Source: Pseudomonas triticifolii
GTDB taxonomy: Bacteria; Pseudomonadota; Gammaproteobacteria; Pseudomonadales; Pseudomonadaceae
Length of the DNA stretch: 64,000 nucleotides
Direction of reading: 5' to 3'
Assembly: GCF_014358015.1 (NCBI RefSeq)
Contig: NZ_JACONV010000020.1
Coordinates: 1 to 64,000 of the forward strand
The notes below the pieces were generated by a model. The model ran no database searches. It was given only the letters and a program-made list of their open reading frames with translations, and was not told the DNA's origin. Made by a program: the position numbers and the translations under genes. This document shows positions 33,067 through 41,594 of this stretch, piece after piece; the first letter of the stretch is position 1; every line of letters begins with the position of its first letter.

Positions 33067-34332
33067 ATGTATTTGTTTCGTCTGGCCATGGCCAGCCTGG
33101 CCAACCGCCGCTTCACCGCATTTCTCACCGCCTTCGCCATCGCCTTGTCGGTCTGTCTGCTGCTGGCCGTGGAGCGAGTACGCACCGAGGCGCGCGCCAG
33201 TTTCGCCAGCACCATCAGCGGCACGGACCTGATCGTCGGCGCACGCTCCGGCTCGATCAACCTGCTGCTGTACTCGGTGTTTCGCATCGGCAACGCCACC
33301 AATAACATCCGCTGGGACAGCTTCGAGCACTTCGCCCAAAGCAAACAGGTGAAGTGGGCCATTCCGATCTCACTGGGCGACTCGCACCGTGGCTACCGGG
33401 TAATGGGCACCAACGCTTCGTATTTCGAGCATTATCAGTTTGGTCGTCAGCAGCATCTGGAGCTGGCCGAAGGACGTGAATTCAAGACCGACCCCTTCGA
33501 GGTGGTGCTGGGCTCGGAGGTCGCCAAGGCGCTGCATTACAAGCTCGGTGACAAGCTGGTGCTGGCTCATGGCGTAGCGGCGATCAGCCTGGTCAAGCAT
33601 GACGACAAGCCATTCACCGTGGTCGGCATCATCAAGCCCACGGGCACACCCGTGGACCGCACGCTGCACATCAGCCTGGGCGGTATGGAAGCCATTCACA
33701 TCGACTGGCACAACGGCGCGCCCGCACGCGGCAACGAACGAATCTCCGCCGATCAGGCCCGCAACATGGACCTGACGCCGACCGCGATCACGGCGTTCAT
33801 GCTCGGCCTGAACAGCAAGATCTCGACGTTCAGCCTGCAGCGCGAGATCAACGAATACCGTGGCGAGCCGATGCTGGCGATTCTTCCCGGCGTGGCCTTG
33901 CAAGAGCTGTGGAGTCTGATGGGTACGGCTGAAAAAGCCCTGTTCGTGATTTCACTGTTTGTGGTGCTGACCGGTCTGATCGGTATGTTGACGGCGATTC
34001 TGACCAGCCTCAACGAGCGCCGTCGCGAGATGGCCATCCTGCGTTCGGTGGGCGCCAGGCCGTGGCACATCGCGAGCCTGTTGATTCTGGAGGCCTTCGC
34101 GCTGGCGCTGGCAGGTGTGGTCAGTGGCCTTGCACTGCTCTATATCGGTATCTTTGTGTCTCAGGATTACGTAATAAATAATTACGGTTTGTACCTCTCG
34201 CCTATGCCACCTGGCCAATATGAATGGACATTGCTGGCTGGCATCCTCGCTTGCGCGCTGTTGATGGGAACCGTGCCAGCCTGGCGAGCCTACAGGCAGT
34301 CACTGGCAGATGGTCTGTCGATTCGTTTATGA
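33067..34332 (+). CDS. FtsX-like ABC transporter permease
   Basis: 421 residues. An N-terminal transmembrane helix (LANRRFTAFLTAFAIALSVCLLLAVERV), a large periplasmic MacB-type core (about 40-290) and three C-terminal helices (KALFVISLFVVLTGLIGML ..., IASLLILEAFALALAGVVSG ..., TLLAGILACALLMGTVPAWRAY) give the MacB/LolE four-helix topology. With the preceding ATPase it forms a mechanotransmission-type pump. In a zinc-repressed locus it may act on a zinc-linked envelope protein or lipoprotein rather than import zinc itself. The stop overlaps an upstream ATG of the next gene. Confidence 0.88.
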   Translation: MYLFRLAMASLANRRFTAFLTAFAIALSVCLLLAVERVRTEARASFASTISGTDLIVGARSGSINLLLYSVFRIGNATNNIRWDSFEHFAQSKQVKWAIPISLGDSHRGYRVMGTNASYFEHYQFGRQQHLELAEGREFKTDPFEVVLGSEVAKALHYKLGDKLVLAHGVAAISLVKHDDKPFTVVGIIKPTGTPVDRTLHISLGGMEAIHIDWHNGAPARGNERISADQARNMDLTPTAITAFMLGLNSKISTFSLQREINEYRGEPMLAILPGVALQELWSLMGTAEKALFVISLFVVLTGLIGMLTAILTSLNERRREMAILRSVGARPWHIASLLILEAFALALAGVVSGLALLYIGIFVSQDYVINNYGLYLSPMPPGQYEWTLLAGILACALLMGTVPAWRAYRQSLADGLSIRL

Positions 34333-34340
34333 GGACCTTC

Positions 34341-34865
34341 ATGATGCGGCGCATGCTACTCACTCTGCTGCTCTCGGTTTCCACCTCGTTGTGGGCCGCC
34401 GAGCCGCGTGTACTGACCTGGGCCGAGATGATTCCGCCTGATGCACCTGTCGTGAAGCCGGTGACCACACCGATGCACGACCTGTCGAAAATGTCCGATG
34501 CACTGGCCATGGAGCAAGCACCCGCGGCCGGCCAGCTGGCGCCACACGCGCCGGTGGTCAAGGCACTGGATGGCAAGCAGGTGCGTTTGCCGGGCTATAT
34601 CGTGCCACTGGAGGTCAGTGAGGAAGGCAGAGTGACGGAGTTTTTGCTGGTGCCGTATTTCGGCGCCTGCATCCATGTGCCGCCGCCGCCAGCGAACCAG
34701 ATCGTGCATGTCACGAGTGAGCTGGGCGTGAAGGTCGATGAGCTGTATCAGCCGTACTGGATCGAAGGACCGATGCAGGCCAAATCGTCTACGAGCGAGC
34801 TGGCAGAAGCGGGTTATCAGATGCAGGCAGACAAGATTCTTGTCTACGAGTTGCCGGATACGTGA
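34341..34865 (+). CDS. DUF3299 periplasmic protein of the zinc operon
   Basis: 174 residues from ATG 34341, which has a GAGGA site; an ATG at 34329 overlaps the permease stop (ATGA). Signal peptide MMRRMLLTLLLSVSTSLWA. The DUF3299 domain shows VRLPGYIVPLEVSEEGRVTEFLLVPYFGACIHVPPPPANQIVHV (about residues 83-126) with a conserved FGACIHVPPPP motif in which Cys and His could bind metal. Usually found beside ZrgA and the LolDE-like pair. Role unproved. Confidence 0.87.
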   Translation: MMRRMLLTLLLSVSTSLWAAEPRVLTWAEMIPPDAPVVKPVTTPMHDLSKMSDALAMEQAPAAGQLAPHAPVVKALDGKQVRLPGYIVPLEVSEEGRVTEFLLVPYFGACIHVPPPPANQIVHVTSELGVKVDELYQPYWIEGPMQAKSSTSELAEAGYQMQADKILVYELPDT

Positions 34866-34891
34866 AGAGAATGGGGTTCCCAGCGATTTCA

Positions 34892-34905
34892 TTGAGCTGA
34901 GTCAA
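34892..34905. promoter_or_regulatory. Candidate Anr/FNR box ahead of oprG
   Basis: TTGAGCTGAGTCAA: a TTGA-N6-TCAA dyad matching the Anr/FNR consensus at the outer positions. Its centre is 71 bases from the oprG ATG, with a possible -10 TTAACAT at about 34926-34932, which would place the box near -40. OprG in P. aeruginosa is induced at low oxygen through Anr. Confidence 0.5.
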
Positions 34906-34969
34906 AGTCGCCGCTCGACAGCGCTTTAACATTCCGCCCATAAATTTTGACTGATTTCCTGGAGCCCCA

Positions 34970-35656
34970 ATGAACAAGCTTTTGCTTCGCGCGTCTCTCG
35001 TCGCGCTCGCCGTCGCAGCCCCCGTTGCAGCCCACGCTTACGAGCCTGGCGACATCATCGTTCGCGCAGGTGCCGCCCATGTTCAACCTGACGAGAACAG
35101 TGGCGAGATCAGACTCGACGGCTCCAGAGTGTCAGGCACCAAAGCCACGGTCGACGGCAATACCCAACTGGGGCTGACCTTCGCCTACATGCTGACCTCG
35201 CACGTCGGTATCGAGTTGCTGGCGGCCACCCCGTTCAGCCACACCGTTGCCGTGAAGGGCCTGGGCCCGGGCCTTGACGGCAAGCTGGCAGATATCAAAC
35301 ACCTGCCGCCGACCCTGTCGTTGCAGTACTACCCGATGGAGCCGTCGTCCAGATTCCAGCCTTATGCCGGCGTGGGCATCAACTACACCATGTTCTTCGA
35401 CGAAGACCTGACAGGTGATCGCAAGAACCAGGGCTTCAGCAACCTCAAGCTCAAGAACTCGGTCGGTCTGGCCGCACAGTTGGGCATGGACTACATGATC
35501 ACCGACAACGTGCTGGTCAATGCCTCGGTCTGGTACGTCGACATCGACACCAAAGCCACCGTAGACGGCCCATCGGCGCTAGCGGTAGGCCAGACCAAAG
35601 TGGATGTGGACATCGATCCGTGGGTCTACATGGTCGGCGTGGGTTACAAGTTCTGA
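34970..35656 (+). CDS. oprG: Outer membrane protein OprG (OmpW family)
   Basis: 228 residues. Signal peptide MNKLLLRASLVALAVAAPVAAHA (cleavage about 23), then an eight-strand OmpW barrel: DIIVRAGAAHVQPDENSG, TQLGLTFAYMLTSHVGIELLAATPFSHTV, LPPTLSLQYYPMEPSSRFQPYAGVGINYTMFF and a terminal aromatic KF. OmpW/OprG barrels pass small hydrophobic molecules; in P. aeruginosa OprG is tied to anaerobiosis and iron. Sits directly after the zinc operon, the same order as PA4063-PA4067. Confidence 0.95.
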   Translation: MNKLLLRASLVALAVAAPVAAHAYEPGDIIVRAGAAHVQPDENSGEIRLDGSRVSGTKATVDGNTQLGLTFAYMLTSHVGIELLAATPFSHTVAVKGLGPGLDGKLADIKHLPPTLSLQYYPMEPSSRFQPYAGVGINYTMFFDEDLTGDRKNQGFSNLKLKNSVGLAAQLGMDYMITDNVLVNASVWYVDIDTKATVDGPSALAVGQTKVDVDIDPWVYMVGVGYKF

Positions 35657-35684
35657 CCTGCTGAACGTTGAGCGTCTAAAACAT

Positions 35685-35714
35685 AAAGGCGCCCGGATGG
35701 GTGCCTTTGCTTTT
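35685..35714 (+). terminator. Terminator after oprG
   Basis: AAAGGCGCCC-GGAT-GGGTGCCTTT followed by GCTTTT, 29 bases after the stop. Confidence 0.8.
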
Positions 35715-36192
35715 ATGGGCGTTCAAGTGCCTTGAACGTGCCACCGTCTATGTGAACGGTCGAGAATAACCGTGGGCCGTTACTTCCTCTTGGAAACTCC
35801 AATTCGTAATGGGCCCAGAGAAACTGGTCCGGCGTCGGCAAAACAGTGTTGTCCCTAGCGTCTATAGAGCTGCCGACACGCGCTATGAGCAAGCCAAGCG
35901 TCGCAATCGGACCTGGATACATTTGCAGGTATTGCAAAAAGGCTAGCCCGGTCGCCTTTCTGTAATGAACGGTCTCGGGACCTAACAGGATCGTCAAGAA
36001 TCCTGCCCCAAACAGGGCAAAACCGCAAATACTCACGAATCCGAGCGGGAATGAGCCTGCGTCGTTTCGAGCACTCCTTGCAGCATCCAGATATTCCGAA
36101 TATCGGTCCATGAAATCATCGACGACGAACTCGCCAGGCACTTCGCGCACTACAATTTTGGGGCGCTTATCAACACCGTTTTCGTCCTGCAT
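35713..36192 (-). CDS. Hypothetical membrane protein
   Basis: 159 residues; no family recognised. The N-terminal 45 residues are polar and acidic, followed by two hydrophobic segments (GFVSICGFALFGAGFLTILLG near 51-71 and LQMYPGPIATLGLLIARVG near 89-107) and a polar C-terminal domain (FLWAHYELEFPRGSNGPRLFSTVHIDGG). An in-frame ATG at 36192 is not preceded by a clear ribosome site. Base composition looks lower in GC than the neighbours and the gene is flanked by repeats, so it may be an acquired insertion between oprG and the epimerase gene. Confidence 0.6.
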   Translation of the reverse strand: MQDENGVDKRPKIVVREVPGEFVVDDFMDRYSEYLDAARSARNDAGSFPLGFVSICGFALFGAGFLTILLGPETVHYRKATGLAFLQYLQMYPGPIATLGLLIARVGSSIDARDNTVLPTPDQFLWAHYELEFPRGSNGPRLFSTVHIDGGTFKALERP

Positions 36193-36637
36193 GCCGTACG
36201 TCCGCTGTAAAAGGGCGACGGATAGTAGGAGTCGTTAGGCGGGTTGAAAAGATCGGAAATCCCGACTACAAAAAACAAAGAATTGGGCTACAAACGCTGA
36301 AGATAAAACCTGGGCATGTTTGTGCTTGAGCCTACGGTATGGCCTTCAAGAGCACGCTCGCTCTTATCGAATAACCCGTCACACACTGAAGAAAAGCTAT
36401 TTTCCTGTGAGAGGCTCCACCCCGTCTTCGGCATAGCGCTGTCGCGCATCAAACACTGGACTGTGGGAGGCGGCTTGCCGGCGATGCAGTCGACGCGGTA
36501 TATCAGGAGAACCACCTAATCGTTCATCGCGGGCAAGCCCCCTCCCACAACCGCGTGTCTCGCACTGGCTTTGTATCTGCCAGGCAAGACTTGTGTACGG
36601 CGATCGGTGCTAACCGGGAGGCGCGATTGATTCTGGA
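36193..36637. repeat. Intergenic region with a REPIN
   Basis: 445 bases without a gene. A head-to-head repeat pair, GTGGGAGGCGGCTTGCCGGCGATG at about 36463-36486 and its inverse TCATCGCGGGCAAGCCCCCTCCCAC at about 36524-36548, forms a REPIN of a family different from those at 1-199. The same family recurs at 42484-42571. Upstream of it is AT-richer DNA with no visible signal. Confidence 0.75.
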
Positions 36638-37567
36638 TCAGCGCGCCATCAACAACGCCAGGCCAGTGTTCAACGGTGTGGGCGTATCGATTTTGAAGTG
36701 CTCAAGCAATCGCTGATTGCTGGCCCGCGAGTGCTTGATATCACCCGAGCGGGGAGCCTGGTAGCTGACGTGAGGCTGCTTGCCGGTCACCTGCGCCAGC
36801 GCCGCCAGCAGCTCATTGAGCGAGGTGGTCTGGTTCAGACCGACGTTGACGGCACCTTCAATGGCGCTGTCCAGTTCCAGCCCTTGCAATAGCAGCTTGA
36901 TCAGATCGCCGATGTAGAAGAAATCCCGAGTCTGTTCACCGTCGCCAAACACCACAATCGGCAAACCGTTTTCGATGCGCTGGGCGAAGATGCTGATCAC
37001 GCCCGAATACGGCGAAGACGGATCCTGCCGTGGGCCGAAAATGTTGAAGAAGCGAAAGATCACCGGCTCCAGGCCGTGCTGACGACGGTAGAAGTCCAGG
37101 TAGAACTCGCTGGCCAGTTTGTCCGACGCATAGGGTGTCAAGGGCGCTTTCGGCGTGTCCTCGGTAATGGCTTCGCCTTCGCCGTTGTTGCCGTAAACGG
37201 CTGCGCTGGAGGCGAATATCACACGCTTCACGCCCGCTTCGCGCATGGCTTCGCAAACGTTAAGAGTACCTATGAAGTTGCTTTGATGGGTACGCACCGG
37301 ATCGTCCACCGAAGCCTGTACCGAGGCGACCGCAGCCAGATGCACGACTGCCTGACAGCCTTGCGCCGCACGCTTGACCAGTGCGGCATCGGCGACATCA
37401 CCGACGATCAGTTCGACACTCGGGTTATCCAGCGGCAGGTTGCTGCGCTTGCCCGCCGACAGATCATCGAGGATGCGAACGGCATGCCCTCGAGCCAGCA
37501 AGGCGTCAGTCAGATGCGAGCCAATGAAGCCCGCACCGCCAGTGATCAGAACAGGAGCATCAGACAT
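36638..37567 (-). CDS. NAD-dependent nucleotide-sugar epimerase (GalE-like)
   Basis: 309 residues, extended SDR. NAD-binding GGAGFIGSHL (residues 10-19), HLAAVASVQASVDDP, catalytic Ser/Tyr/Lys in FASSAAVYG and TPYASDKLASE, and RFFNIFGPRQDPSSPYSGVISIF in the substrate-binding half. The pattern fits UDP-glucose or UDP-GlcNAc 4-epimerases; specificity is unproved. ATG 37567 begins MSDAPVLITGG. Its start overlaps the upstream RmlD-like gene by 8 bases, and both lie where PA4068-PA4069 follow oprG in P. aeruginosa. Confidence 0.9.
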   Translation of the reverse strand: MSDAPVLITGGAGFIGSHLTDALLARGHAVRILDDLSAGKRSNLPLDNPSVELIVGDVADAALVKRAAQGCQAVVHLAAVASVQASVDDPVRTHQSNFIGTLNVCEAMREAGVKRVIFASSAAVYGNNGEGEAITEDTPKAPLTPYASDKLASEFYLDFYRRQHGLEPVIFRFFNIFGPRQDPSSPYSGVISIFAQRIENGLPIVVFGDGEQTRDFFYIGDLIKLLLQGLELDSAIEGAVNVGLNQTTSLNELLAALAQVTGKQPHVSYQAPRSGDIKHSRASNQRLLEHFKIDTPTPLNTGLALLMAR

Positions 37568-38444
37568 GTCGGTAATACCGGTCCAGCAGGCTCGGCAGAC
37601 CTGCGCGCCAGGCGCGGGGCTTGATGCCGAACGTATGAAGAATTTTCTTGCAGGCCAGCACGGCATGCTGCGGCTCTTCGCCGGCATCGGGACGTGCAGC
37701 GTGTGCCTGAGCGGTCGGCGACTCGACGGCCAGCGGATGCAGCAAGCGTGCCTCGGTCAGCACAGCCTGCCCTAGCGCCAGCGGCGTCGTGGCTTCGTGA
37801 CCGGCGTAGTGGTAGGTGCCCCACAGCGGCGCTTCGCAGTCGAGCTGCTTGAGCACTGAAATAAGCACCCGCGCCGCGTCATCGACCGGCGTCGGATTGC
37901 CGCGCCGATCATCGGCCAGCAGCAGTTCCTGGGGCTTTTCGGCATTCGACAGAAAACGGCCCAGCACGCCATCGGCGCTGTCATCGAGCAGCCAGCCGAA
38001 ACGCACCAGCACGTGTTGCGGACAGGTCGCACGCACGCTCTGTTCAATGCGCCACAACGCCTGACCGCGCAGGCCGAGCGGCACCGGCTCGTCCTTTTCG
38101 CTGTAGGCAGTGGCACGCGAGCCATCGAAGACTCGATAGCTGGAAGGCTGGAGCAGCGTGATGTTGTGGTGCTGACACAGTTCGGCCAGACGCTCGACAG
38201 AGCGTTCCTGGCGGGTCAGACGCGCTTCGCTTACTGTCTCCGCCTGAAACCAGTCGAAGTAGTAAGCAAGGTTGATCAAGGCATCGGGACGGGTGTCATC
38301 GAGCAGTTGCGTCAGGCTCGCCGCGTCCCAACCGTCTTGCGGTGGACGTGGCGCGAGGAAGCCAATGTCTTCTTCGGCACCCAGACGAATCAACGCCTGC
38401 CCGAGGGCATTCCCGCCGCCCAACAGCATAAGGCGCATTCGCAT
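37560..38444 (-). CDS. RmlD-like sugar-nucleotide binding protein, probably non-catalytic
   Basis: 294 residues, RmlD/dTDP-4-dehydrorhamnose-reductase fold with LINLAYYFDWFQAE, LLQPSSYRVFDGSRATAYSEKDEPVPLG and the C-terminal WGTYHYAGHEATTPLALGQAV ... KPRAWRAGLPSLLDRY. The nucleotide loop is altered (GGGNALG instead of GxxGxxG), and the Tyr-x-x-x-Lys catalytic motif expected after EPVP is replaced by LGLRG. It may be a regulatory or structural partner of the epimerase encoded by the overlapping next gene. Confidence 0.8.
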   Translation of the reverse strand: MRMRLMLLGGGNALGQALIRLGAEEDIGFLAPRPPQDGWDAASLTQLLDDTRPDALINLAYYFDWFQAETVSEARLTRQERSVERLAELCQHHNITLLQPSSYRVFDGSRATAYSEKDEPVPLGLRGQALWRIEQSVRATCPQHVLVRFGWLLDDSADGVLGRFLSNAEKPQELLLADDRRGNPTPVDDAARVLISVLKQLDCEAPLWGTYHYAGHEATTPLALGQAVLTEARLLHPLAVESPTAQAHAARPDAGEEPQHAVLACKKILHTFGIKPRAWRAGLPSLLDRYYRHV

Positions 38445-38556
38445 AGAGTCAGCAGGCTCGGTAAATCATCAAATGAACAAGTGAAAAACGCCTGCAAACA
38501 TAACACGTTGGCTGCCAACCCCCAACAGTTGCGCAGCCTGGCGGGTTAATGACGCT

Positions 38557-40833
38557 TTATGTAGCAGCCGGACCGGGCGCGCCGTTGCCTTTGGGCAGGC
38601 CAAGCGGCGCAGTAGACGATGGCGCAGGCGGCCCTTCAGGCGTCACATCGGCCTGCGGCGCACTGATGCCAGGCCCCATGACCACTTGTGGATAAGTCTG
38701 GGCGAAGCGCACGCTCGGGTGTTTATCCACAAGGCGCTTGAGCCGCTCGTTGAAGGCGCGCCCTACCGCGTATTGCCCGCCGGAGGACGTGCGGAACTGC
38801 GCGGTGAGCACCACGCCGTTGAGGTCCATGCGGTCCACGCCAAACACTTCCAGCGGCCCTTGCAGGTTGTTCTTGAGCAGAACGTCTTCGGTGATCGACT
38901 GGCCGACTTCGCGAATCAGCGACAGTGCATCATCGATGTCCGAGTCATACGTGAACTGGACCGAGAAGAACGCATAGGCGAACTGGCGGGACTGGTTGGT
39001 GACTGCCTTGATCTGCCCGAACGGCACCGAGTGCACGAACCCCTTGCCGTCGCGCAGACGCACGGTACGAATCGTCAGGCTCTCGACCGTGCCGGAGTGC
39101 CCGGTGCTGAGTACCACCCAGTCGCCGATGGAAAAGGTGTCTTCCACGATGATGAACAAACCGGTAATCACGTCCTGAACCAACTGCTGCGAACCAAAGC
39201 CGATGGCCAGCCCGACCACCCCGGCACCGGCCAGCAAGGGTGCGACGTTGATGCCCAGGTTGGCCATGGTGGTGATCGCACAGATCACCACCAGCACGAT
39301 CTTCACGGCGTTACGCACCAACGGCAGGATAGTCTTGACGCGCGTGCTGGGATGACGCCCGCTGCGATGATTGATCGGCGGCTTGAGGGCCTCTTGAATC
39401 GCCGTGTCCAGTACGACCCACAACAGCCAGGTCACCAGGAAAATCAGGCCGATGCTACTCAGCGATTCGCTGATGACCCGGCCCAGCGTGTTGCGCTGGG
39501 CGAATTCGAACATCGAGAAACCCCAGATCCGGCCCAACACCTCGATGAACGTGATCGCCAACGCGATGCGCAACACGGCATACAGCAGGCTCAACAGTCG
39601 CGCCTTGTAGATATGCCCGCCACGTCCAAGGGCTTCTGCCGGTTTGAACAGGTGCTGGAATACGGTGCTCAGAAAGACCGTGGCAATCAGCAGAATGGTG
39701 GTGAACAGCGCGCAACGCAGCGCTTCCTGACTGTCCTCTCCCGCGCCGATCAGATTGATCGCCGACACCAGAATCATCAGCAGAATCGGCAGATACCACA
39801 GGTTGGAAAAAATCTTCAGCGACTGTTGCAAAGCGGGACGCTGCAACCGGCTGCTCAATGACCGATTGCGGATCAGGTGCGCCACCGGGCGGCGTACCTT
39901 GACGATCAGCATGCAGAACACCACGGAGGCGAATAGCCCGGTAAACACAGCCACGCTGGTGGTCACGTTGCTGCCCAACTGGCGGGCAATCTGCGGGCTG
40001 GTCAGGGCGTCACTCAGTGCGGCCAGGAAGCCGACCACGAACAGCGGCCGCGGCGCATAGCGGCGAATCATACGCACGGCGGCGCGCTTGTGCCCGGAAT
40101 TGAACATCACGATCACGCACAGCAACACCGATGTCGAGACGATGCCGCTGCTGGTGGCATAGGCAAAACACAACGCCAGCGCTCGTCCCACCGAGGACGG
40201 CATGAAGTGACTGACATACAGCGTTAAAGGTAGACAGATGATGGCCGGCAATGTGAAGGGCAGAACATATTTGAGCAGCGCCTGGCTGCGCTGACGAACG
40301 CTCATGAATGGCGTTCGACACAGTCGAACCGCGATAAAACGGCCAAGTGTGGTCAGGACCGCGAAGGCACCAATCCACACGAAGGACAGAATCAGGAAGT
40401 CGCCGGCCACGCTCCATGGCGAACGGGTCGTGCGTTTGTTGACCAGTTTTTCAAGTTCATCGGCGGCACGATCAGCACGTAGACGCCAGGCATCCAGCAG
40501 GTTCTCATCAAGATTCAGCTTTTCCTGCACGTCATCAATGCTGGTGCTGATCGCCCCGAGCAGCCCCCCCTGAACCAGAAGTTCGGCGGCGGGGTCAGCG
40601 GCTGCCGGATCCGCCTCGTCTGCCGGTTTGGCATCTGACTTGGCGTCGGCCTTGTCGGTTGACTTGGCATCAGGTTTGTCGGCCGCTTTGTTGTCAGGCT
40701 TTTCGACAGCCTTGTCGTCGGCAGGCACTGCGGCGCTCATGGGCAACGCAGGCACGTCCGCGGCGTGAACATGAAAACTGCCTGCGAATAACAGCAGACC
40801 CGCAAGGACCATAGATTTCAGCTGAGACGCCAC
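38557..40833 (-). CDS. Large MscS family mechanosensitive channel
   Basis: 758 residues. A signal peptide (MASQLKSMVLAGLLLFAGSFHVHA) is followed by a striking Lys/Asp/Ala/Pro low-complexity stretch (about residues 40-85, repeats of the type DKPDAKSTDKADAKS), then about ten transmembrane helices. The MscS pore signature GAGVVGLAIGFGSQQLVQDVITG and the following DTFSIGDWV are near residues 545-580, with the beta and C-terminal cage domains after. The size and periplasmic N-terminus resemble MscK/YbdG-type channels, which release solutes on hypo-osmotic shock. Pro-rich tail. Confidence 0.9.
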   Translation of the reverse strand: MASQLKSMVLAGLLLFAGSFHVHAADVPALPMSAAVPADDKAVEKPDNKAADKPDAKSTDKADAKSDAKPADEADPAAADPAAELLVQGGLLGAISTSIDDVQEKLNLDENLLDAWRLRADRAADELEKLVNKRTTRSPWSVAGDFLILSFVWIGAFAVLTTLGRFIAVRLCRTPFMSVRQRSQALLKYVLPFTLPAIICLPLTLYVSHFMPSSVGRALALCFAYATSSGIVSTSVLLCVIVMFNSGHKRAAVRMIRRYAPRPLFVVGFLAALSDALTSPQIARQLGSNVTTSVAVFTGLFASVVFCMLIVKVRRPVAHLIRNRSLSSRLQRPALQQSLKIFSNLWYLPILLMILVSAINLIGAGEDSQEALRCALFTTILLIATVFLSTVFQHLFKPAEALGRGGHIYKARLLSLLYAVLRIALAITFIEVLGRIWGFSMFEFAQRNTLGRVISESLSSIGLIFLVTWLLWVVLDTAIQEALKPPINHRSGRHPSTRVKTILPLVRNAVKIVLVVICAITTMANLGINVAPLLAGAGVVGLAIGFGSQQLVQDVITGLFIIVEDTFSIGDWVVLSTGHSGTVESLTIRTVRLRDGKGFVHSVPFGQIKAVTNQSRQFAYAFFSVQFTYDSDIDDALSLIREVGQSITEDVLLKNNLQGPLEVFGVDRMDLNGVVLTAQFRTSSGGQYAVGRAFNERLKRLVDKHPSVRFAQTYPQVVMGPGISAPQADVTPEGPPAPSSTAPLGLPKGNGAPGPAAT

Positions 40834-40958
40834 GCAGTTTCTCCCTTCGATGAACAGGCAGAGGCTTTAGCCCCAAGGAACTGATTCCCGTTTGCGTGGC
40901 AAGTTCGGTTTCGACCGGGTAAATAGATGAGCCAATGTTTCAGATGGCCTTATGCCTC

Positions 40959-41393
40959 TTAATGGTGCCGCAATGAACGGCCCAGCACGAACGGGCCAGG
41001 ACCGGTGAGTGCCAGCCCGGCAAACAGGATGATCAGCAGCCAGGCGAACTGCCCCTGCTCTACTGACCATTGCGGATGCACAAAGAGTACCGCGACTGCC
41101 AGCACGGCGAGGATCGGCAGGCACGCCAGCCGCGCCCAGACGCCGAGTATCAGCAGCACCGGGCAGATGACTTCGGCGAACACTGCCAGCCCCAGTGTCA
41201 GCGTGCCGCCCAGATTGAAGGGATCTTCGATGCGCTGCACTTCCACGCTCCAGTGCAGCAACTTTGGCAGCCCGTGAACATGCAGTAACAGCACTGACAC
41301 ACTGACGCGCATGAACAGCAGCCCCCAGGCCAGCAGGGCCTGGGCGTATTTCGGCGATGCGTCGGACTGAAGGTGCGATGCGTTCGGCAGCAT
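40959..41393 (-). CDS. DoxX family membrane protein
   Basis: 144 residues, four transmembrane helices; LLAWGLLFMRVSVSVLLLHVHGLPKLLHW, FNLGGTLTLGLAVFAEVICPVLLILGVWARLACLPIL and WLLIILFAGLALTGPGPFVLG match the DoxX pattern including the Glu in FAEVICP. It has no bufferin genes beside it, unlike the DoxX at 17316. Stands between the MscS channel and the divergent hydrolase. Function unknown. Confidence 0.85.
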   Translation of the reverse strand: MLPNASHLQSDASPKYAQALLAWGLLFMRVSVSVLLLHVHGLPKLLHWSVEVQRIEDPFNLGGTLTLGLAVFAEVICPVLLILGVWARLACLPILAVLAVAVLFVHPQWSVEQGQFAWLLIILFAGLALTGPGPFVLGRSLRHH

Positions 41394-41594
41394 GGTCTAG
41401 GATCTCTCGGGCAGGCTGGGCTTTGGCACGATTATGCGGCGAGTCGGTGGCCGGAAATTGTCTCGGTGTGCCGAGTTCGACAGCCGTCAGTTGGGCACAT
41501 CCGCGCAATTACTGCGCACGGCTTGGGTCAATACTGCTGCAGTGCGCCAGCAAGGCTGCGCCTGTCCGATCAACTCGACTCGAGAGGAAACTGC

